The notes under the pieces were generated by a model. That model did no database searches. It saw nothing but the letters and a program-made list of their open reading frames with translations, and was not told the DNA's origin. Below are positions 6,507 to 10,005 of a stretch of 10,005 nucleotides of DNA, in pieces. The position numbers were made by a program, and so were the translations under genes. Positions within the stretch are counted from its first letter, which is position 1. Every line of letters begins with the position of its first letter. The stretch spans positions 1 to 10,005 of the forward strand of contig JAEZJW010000053.1 in the NCBI GenBank assembly GCA_023415595.1. The letters run 5' to 3'. The stretch comes from Bacillota bacterium. GTDB taxonomy: Bacteria > Bacillota > Clostridia > Lachnospirales > Lachnospiraceae.

Positions 6507-6539
6507 TCAACGCTCCGTAGAGTTCTAATATAATAAAAT

Positions 6540-6573
6540 TGAACCGTCACTGACTAAATCAGAGAACGGTTCA
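6540..6573. terminator. Terminator-like hairpin between divergent promoters
   Basis: The outer stem TGAACCGT (6540-6547) / ACGGTTCA (6566-6573) encloses an inner CTGA/TCAG stem with loop CTAAA. T-rich sequence follows on both strands. No gene in the window ends here, so it may insulate the two divergent promoters or be a relic. Confidence 0.45.
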
Positions 6574-6639
6574 TTCATTTATTTCTAGTACATATTTATC
6601 ATCTCTTCTGTGATTCTATCATACCACAAAATTTCGTAT

Positions 6640-6656
6640 TTTACAAGACTTGTAAA
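6640..6656. promoter_or_regulatory. Perfect inverted repeat TTTACAAG-A-CTTGTAAA, candidate operator
   Basis: 8-bp half-sites around a single central base, at the -35 region of the promoter for the DUF6179-like operon. It is the strongest symmetric site in this intergenic region and suits a dimeric regulator. Which regulator binds is unknown. Confidence 0.5.
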
Positions 6657-6670
6657 GTGAAAGCTATAAT
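6640..6670 (+). promoter_or_regulatory. Promoter of the DUF6179/DUF6323-like operon
   Basis: A consensus TATAAT at 6665-6670. The -35 is either TTTACA (6640-6645, long 19-bp spacer) or TACAAG (6642-6647, 17 bp); both lie inside the inverted repeat. An alternative is TTGTAA (6650-6655) with TAAAAT (6673-6678). The leader to the ATG at 6714 is about 35 bases. Confidence 0.5.
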
Positions 6671-6713
6671 TATAAAATAATTTCACTAATAGATGTGTAC
6701 GGGAGGTATGTGA

Positions 6714-7568
6714 ATGGAATATAACGTTGAGGAGCTGCTTCTTCTGGTGAAGGAGCTGTCAGACAGCTATACCAGTAAAGAGAGTACTTCCATTACTTAT
6801 GAAGCTGCACAGCAGCTCATGGGCGCAGCTTTGTATTGTATACGGGAAAATGATATACCCATGATGAATCAAGAGCATACGGAAACCGGCATTATTCTTC
6901 AGGGGAAATTTCCCACAGCCAAAGAAGCCTATGATCATGGTTATAGGCTAGTAGTAGATAAGACAAGGAAAGCCAACGAAATATATAATGATTTAGTATC
7001 GGATTTTATGGATTATGGAAATCGGGCATATTATGAAACTGTCGTCGAGGGGATGCCGGAATTCTTTCAATGGTATGATCCAAGGTTGAACCCGATGAAT
7101 CACTTCCTCACATTGGACTATCCTGTCCTTGAGCCCTTGTATGAGCTGGAAGGAATTGATCGGATTTATTGTTATTTGGTTTGTATACAGATGGAACAGA
7201 GGTTTTTAAAGGAGTTTCCGGAGAAACATATCAAAAAGCTTTTACTTCAATACCATTCCGATTATGAAGAACTATTTGTGAATATCTGCAGTGTAGTTTT
7301 AAAAAGAATACTGGTAAATTTGTTCTTAGGAGTGAAACCGGAGCAGATTAAATATGAAAAAGAAGATTATGCGGTACTTTCAGATCTGATTCAGAGCATG
7401 AATAAGGAGGAATTAGAGGCTGAGTTATCTTCCCATTTGCAGAATCTGATCAAGCATGTCTATTCCGGCGACCTTGATTTATATCGCTATCTGGCAAAGG
7501 AGGTTCCGAATATAGCAGCAGAACTATGGAATGGAGCGAGCAACAATTGTTTAAGTAATATCATCTAG
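6714..7568 (+). CDS. DUF6179-like protein of unknown function
   Basis: A predicted 284-aa soluble, acidic, mostly helical protein with no signal peptide or membrane segment. From memory it resembles the clostridial DUF6179 proteins, which often stand next to DUF6323 proteins; this was not searched. Visible landmarks are a helical N-terminal part (about residues 1-110), then a short Pro/aromatic-rich motif FFQWYDPRLNPMNHF (117-131) followed by LDYPVL (134-139), then a helical C-terminal half. No catalytic motif is evident. The ATG at 6714 has GGGAGG seven bases upstream. The gene starts a two-gene operon: the partner begins 12 bases after its stop. A palindromic operator-like site overlaps its promoter, so expression is probably regulated. 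Confidence 0.75.
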   Translation: MEYNVEELLLLVKELSDSYTSKESTSITYEAAQQLMGAALYCIRENDIPMMNQEHTETGIILQGKFPTAKEAYDHGYRLVVDKTRKANEIYNDLVSDFMDYGNRAYYETVVEGMPEFFQWYDPRLNPMNHFLTLDYPVLEPLYELEGIDRIYCYLVCIQMEQRFLKEFPEKHIKKLLLQYHSDYEELFVNICSVVLKRILVNLFLGVKPEQIKYEKEDYAVLSDLIQSMNKEELEAELSSHLQNLIKHVYSGDLDLYRYLAKEVPNIAAELWNGASNNCLSNII

Positions 7569-7580
7569 GGAGGGATTGCG

Positions 7581-8144
7581 ATGGATCAGAATATGTTTGA
7601 AATTATGATTGCGCAGCAGCAGAAACAGGAACTGGCCAGAGTACTGGAATGCAATAAGAAGACCGAACAATTCGGACTTGTATTATCGGAGGATGAGGCT
7701 AACAACCTGATGTTAAGCCGGAAGGCTTCTCTGGTAAATAGCCAGAGGGTTGAATTCGGAGAGGGGATACTGCCAAAGATCATATATTATTTCTGCGATT
7801 CACAGTATATCAATCAGGATACCTATGCCGACACCCTGGACCAGCTGCAGGAGATATTCTACCAATATAAGAATGAAACAAAGGATGAAATTACCGATGA
7901 TGAATTACTGGATTTCATGCGGAAGCAGTTTGAGGAGGTATGCTTCGGTGATTTGGATTATCTGAGCAATACCTGCCTGGAGCGTTTCTCCAGAGCTGTC
8001 CGTTCGGGAAATGACAGTAAGCTGCAATCGAGGCTGAGGGATGAGTATTCCTTAAGAGAACCCGAGGATGGTTATGATAAATTAGCCGAGGAGACCCGTT
8101 GGGACTATGAGGTTTATAAGATGAAGCTGGAGGATTTGTTTTAA
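7581..8144 (+). CDS. DUF6323-like protein of unknown function
   Basis: A predicted 187-aa soluble, very acidic helical protein, likely of the DUF6323 type (recognised from memory, not searched). Landmarks are an N-terminal helix rich in Gln and Lys (residues 9-30), LSEDEANNLMLSRKASLVNS (35-54), the motif RVEFGEGILPKII (56-68) and FGDLDYLSN (122-130). It has no transmembrane segment, signal peptide or evident enzyme motif. The ATG has GGGAGGG six bases upstream. Only 12 bases separate it from the DUF6179-like gene, so the two are co-transcribed and probably act together (inference). A long hairpin follows about 20 bases after the stop. Confidence 0.78.
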   Translation: MDQNMFEIMIAQQQKQELARVLECNKKTEQFGLVLSEDEANNLMLSRKASLVNSQRVEFGEGILPKIIYYFCDSQYINQDTYADTLDQLQEIFYQYKNETKDEITDDELLDFMRKQFEEVCFGDLDYLSNTCLERFSRAVRSGNDSKLQSRLRDEYSLREPEDGYDKLAEETRWDYEVYKMKLEDLF

Positions 8145-8163
8145 GATGAACCCTGCATAAACA

Positions 8164-8241
8164 AACCGCCCGTTTAGTGAAGTGCCCCTTTTGATAGGTA
8201 TTAAACCAATTGAAGGGCCCTATTTCACTAATCGGGCGGTT
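8164..8241. terminator. Long 78-nt hairpin, bidirectional terminator or palindromic element
   Basis: AACCGCCCG (8164-8172) pairs with CGGGCGGTT (8233-8241). TTAGTGAA (8174-8181) pairs with TTCACTAA (8224-8231), and further imperfect pairing continues to a small GGT/ACC tip hairpin (8197-8207). It lies between the converging genes ending at 8144 and 8251, with T-rich flanks on both strands. The stem is much longer than a standard terminator, so it may be a small mobile palindromic element acting as one. Confidence 0.7.
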
Positions 8242-8250
8242 ATTTTCTTA

Positions 8251-9564
8251 CTATATATAGTTTTGCACCTTAGGTAAAAGAGAAAAATTAAATTCCACCG
8301 GTAACTTAATAATATTAAAGGTTGCATTCGTGATAGAAAATAACTGTTGATTATAGCTTGTTATATTCCATATGCCTGAGCTTTCCAAATCATAATCAAG
8401 AATTACCTCATCCAAAGCATTGATACTACGGGCATCAATAAACCATACGATGTGTTCTTCAGTAGTTCCTACGATTGACCTGAAATAGCTAAAGTATGGT
8501 GTCTGTGACTCTTCATCCAACCGGATTTCAGCACCTTGGTCATAAGCTAATACGACCGCAGAATTAAGTGATAATAAATTTACTGTTGAACCGGGGACAA
8601 ATGGGACAATCCAGTCGTATCCGATTAAAGGTATTCCAAGAGAGATATATTTTGGTGAAATTTTACTTGTGATATTTTCGATAAAGGGTCTGATTAATGA
8701 AATGTTGCTGATTGGTGATGGAGGCTGCATTTTCTTAATCCAGATATTTTCAAAAAATATGATTTTGTCTACCAATGAACTTATACTGCTATAATCAATA
8801 TTGTCAAAGACAGAAACACCGGGACTAATCGTTATCATAAAGAGGTATCCTTTATTTCTTATCTGCTCTGATAACTTTGTAAAGAAATTCAGATATAGGT
8901 TTTGATTATAATCAGTAATATAGCTGATCAGTAAATTTATTCCTGAAAATTCTTTTGATCTTAAGTTCTGAACTATTTCACCAATAAGATTATCCTGCAG
9001 CTCGATATCCAACAGTACACGATATACAAACTCTATATCAACTTCTCCAGCCGGAGATAGGGTAGAGATCATTAACAAAGGAATTGTATCATATTGCTTT
9101 GCCATTTTAATAATTGCAGTATCATCACTGTAGTTAATGATGTCAGAAGTCTTAGTGAACTGATAATTGTAGATAGAAAGGAAGGTTAGATAGGGCAATG
9201 CCCGGGTTAATATATTAGGATTAATATAGGCATTAGTAAATCCAATTACTTGTAAATCCTTAATTGTGTTATAGCTGATTACTAAGGTGTCGCCCTGCAT
9301 TATATATTCTCTGTCATATAAAAACGGGTTGTTCCTGATTAGCTGCATGTCTGTTATTCCATTCTTAACAGCTATTCCGGCTAAGGTATCACCTTGCTGA
9401 ACAGTATAAATTTTTTGGGGATAGAGGATGACCAGGGCTTGACCAACAACCAAAGAATAGGGATTGATCAATCCATTATCACTGATCAGCCTCTCAACAG
9501 TAATACCGAATTTACTTGCTATTGTCTCAATTCTGTCACCATATTGAACTACATAGATCTCCAT
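8251..9564 (-). CDS. LysM-LysM-GH18-like protein (SleL/YaaH type), probably catalytically dead
   Basis: A predicted 437-aa protein. Two LysM domains (about residues 2-48 and 51-97; IYVVQYGDRIETIASKFGIT and YTVQQGDTLAGIA) precede a GH18-like barrel (about 105-420). This is the layout and length of SleL/YaaH, spore cortex-lytic N-acetylglucosaminidases of about 430 aa. LysM binds peptidoglycan, and absence of a signal peptide is normal for proteins made in the mother cell. In active relatives the fourth strand reads G-x-(D/N)-I-D-F-E-Y; here it is G208-INLLIS-Y215, so the catalytic Asp and Glu appear replaced by Leu and Ser. A binding or structural coat role is more likely than hydrolysis (inference). 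The ATG at 9564 has AAGGA eight bases upstream and begins directly at LysM1; in-frame starts up to 9732 would add 56 unrelated residues. Codons are more A+T-rich than in the neighbours. Confidence 0.85.
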   Translation of the reverse strand: MEIYVVQYGDRIETIASKFGITVERLISDNGLINPYSLVVGQALVILYPQKIYTVQQGDTLAGIAVKNGITDMQLIRNNPFLYDREYIMQGDTLVISYNTIKDLQVIGFTNAYINPNILTRALPYLTFLSIYNYQFTKTSDIINYSDDTAIIKMAKQYDTIPLLMISTLSPAGEVDIEFVYRVLLDIELQDNLIGEIVQNLRSKEFSGINLLISYITDYNQNLYLNFFTKLSEQIRNKGYLFMITISPGVSVFDNIDYSSISSLVDKIIFFENIWIKKMQPPSPISNISLIRPFIENITSKISPKYISLGIPLIGYDWIVPFVPGSTVNLLSLNSAVVLAYDQGAEIRLDEESQTPYFSYFRSIVGTTEEHIVWFIDARSINALDEVILDYDLESSGIWNITSYNQQLFSITNATFNIIKLPVEFNFSLLPKVQNYI

Positions 9565-9600
9565 AAGATAATCCTTATAGTGCTCTGAATTTCTTAATAA

Positions 9601-9609
9601 TAATATATG
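9601..9609 (-). promoter_or_regulatory. Possible sporulation sigma -10 element
   Basis: Read on the minus strand CATATATTA fits the CATANNNTA -10 of mother-cell sigma factors (SigE/SigK), 37 bases before the ATG at 9564. No matching -35 is clear and the region is A+T-rich, so chance is likely. It is listed because the downstream gene is of a spore-coat type. Confidence 0.2.
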
Positions 9610-9742
9610 ATGGACTAATAATAATTGAACAGATATTTTACCTACAAGGTAATTTGCATCACTGTAGATGATAGGAAGCTTTATAAGGTCTGAACTAATA
9701 AAATGTACCTCGATGATAAGCATCTTTGACATAGCTCATAAA

Positions 9743-9778
9743 ATCAACTATAATATCAACTATATTATCAATGATTAT
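9743..9778. repeat. Three adjacent 12-bp repeats
   Basis: ATCAACTATAAT (9743-9754), ATCAACTATATT (9755-9766) and a degenerate ATCAATGATTAT (9767-9778) lie head to tail. The first two differ at one base; the third matches the second at 8 of 12. They are upstream of the LysM-GH18 gene. Confidence 0.5.
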
Positions 9779-9796
9779 CTCCGTGGACATAAATTA

Positions 9797-9834
9797 ACTC
9801 GGTAGCCCATCCATTCTCTGGAAAACTACCGAGT
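9797..9834 (-). terminator. Terminator-like hairpin downstream of tRNA-Leu
   Basis: ACTCGGTAG (9797-9805) pairs perfectly with CTACCGAGT (9826-9834), and the 20-nt loop contains a small CCA/TGG stem. On the minus strand it is followed by TTAATTTATG, a weak T-run, about 47 bases after the tRNA. Confidence 0.5.
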
Positions 9835-9880
9835 CAATATTCACTCTTTCAACTATGAAATTGTGGAAACCAATGATTAC

Positions 9881-9963
9881 TGCGGATAGAGGGACTCGAA
9901 CCCTCACGAAGTCGCCCTCGGCAGATTTTGAGTCTGCTGCGTCTGCCATTCCGCCACATCCGC
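9881..9963 (-). tRNA. tRNA-Leu (anticodon CAA)
   Basis: An 83-nt class II tRNA read on the minus strand. The acceptor GCGGATG pairs with TATCCGC, with discriminator A. The D-arm region is TGGCGGAATGGCAGACGC. The anticodon stem GCAGA/TCTGC closes loop CTCAAAA, giving anticodon CAA, which reads UUG. A long variable arm and a T-arm GAGGGTTCGAGTCCCTC follow. CCA is not encoded. No 3'-end duplication was seen in this window. Confidence 0.95.
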
Positions 9964-9979
9964 ATCAGTGACGAGGTTT

Positions 9980-9985
9980 ATTCTA
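9980..9985 (-). promoter_or_regulatory. Probable -10 of the tRNA-Leu promoter
   Basis: TAGAAT on the minus strand, 16 bases before the tRNA 5' end. The -35 would fall at or beyond the window edge and cannot be judged. Confidence 0.35.
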
Positions 9986-10005
9986 TCACAATTGGTTTTA
10001 TTATT

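Larger units (their letters stand above)
9565..9880. other. A+T-rich intergenic region between the LysM-GH18 gene and tRNA-Leu
   Basis: About 316 bases with no convincing gene. The minus frame is open from 9732 into the LysM-GH18 gene but lacks a ribosome binding site at its upper starts. It contains a possible sporulation -10 element (9601-9609), 12-bp tandem repeats (9743-9778) and a hairpin (9797-9834). Confidence 0.6.

Noticed and set aside
6661..6680. PerR/Fur-like box around TATAATTATA
   Set aside because: It overlaps the consensus TATAAT -10 and matches the PerR box only in part; in such A+T-rich sequence this is expected by chance.
9881..9963. tRNA-Leu as attachment site of an integrated element
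   Set aside because: No integrase and no second copy of the tRNA 3' end was seen in the window; the neighbouring genes look like ordinary core or sporulation genes.

Overview
The window reads as chromosomal DNA from an anaerobic, spore-forming Clostridia, most likely a Lachnospiraceae (inference). The signs are moderate G+C, strong AGGAGG-type ribosome binding sites, MalT-like LuxR regulators, a DUF6179/DUF6323-type pair and a LysM plus GH18 spore-coat-type protein. No transposase, integrase, phage gene, CRISPR array or rRNA was seen.

Layout, left to right. Bases 3-200 hold the C-terminal end of an unrecognised + strand gene, closed by a perfect bidirectional terminator (211-245). A four-gene minus-strand operon then occupies 3030 down to 372: an S23/IVP-type four-helix bundle protein, a DUF4870/Tic20-like membrane protein, and two acidic-linker lipoproteins, one with a duplicated domain. 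Divergent from it is an 836-aa LAL/MalT-type LuxR regulator (3306-5816). The region between them carries three copies of a TGATGTGAG-type box at near-helical spacing, so the regulator plausibly controls itself and the envelope operon (inference).

Next comes a minus-strand XRE regulator (5868-6455) fused to what looks like a complete desulfoferrodoxin/superoxide reductase module, with CxxC...CC plus the four His and one Cys of the SOR iron site. A ribosome binding site lies exactly at the fusion junction, and a perfect ATAATCGATTAT palindrome lies in its promoter. Divergent from this gene is a tight two-gene operon (6714-8144) of DUF6179-like and DUF6323-like proteins of unknown function. Its promoter contains the perfect inverted repeat TTTACAAG-A-CTTGTAAA, and the operon ends in an unusually long 78-nt hairpin.

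The right end holds a convergent LysM-LysM-GH18 protein of the SleL/YaaH type (9564 down to 8251). Its GH18 catalytic Asp/Glu motif appears to be lost. Upstream of it are 12-bp tandem repeats and a minus-strand tRNA-Leu(CAA).

The best candidates for undescribed biology are the HTH-desulfoferrodoxin fusion with its possible internal translation start, the DUF6179/DUF6323 operon, and the LAL regulator paired with the four-helix/membrane/lipoprotein operon.
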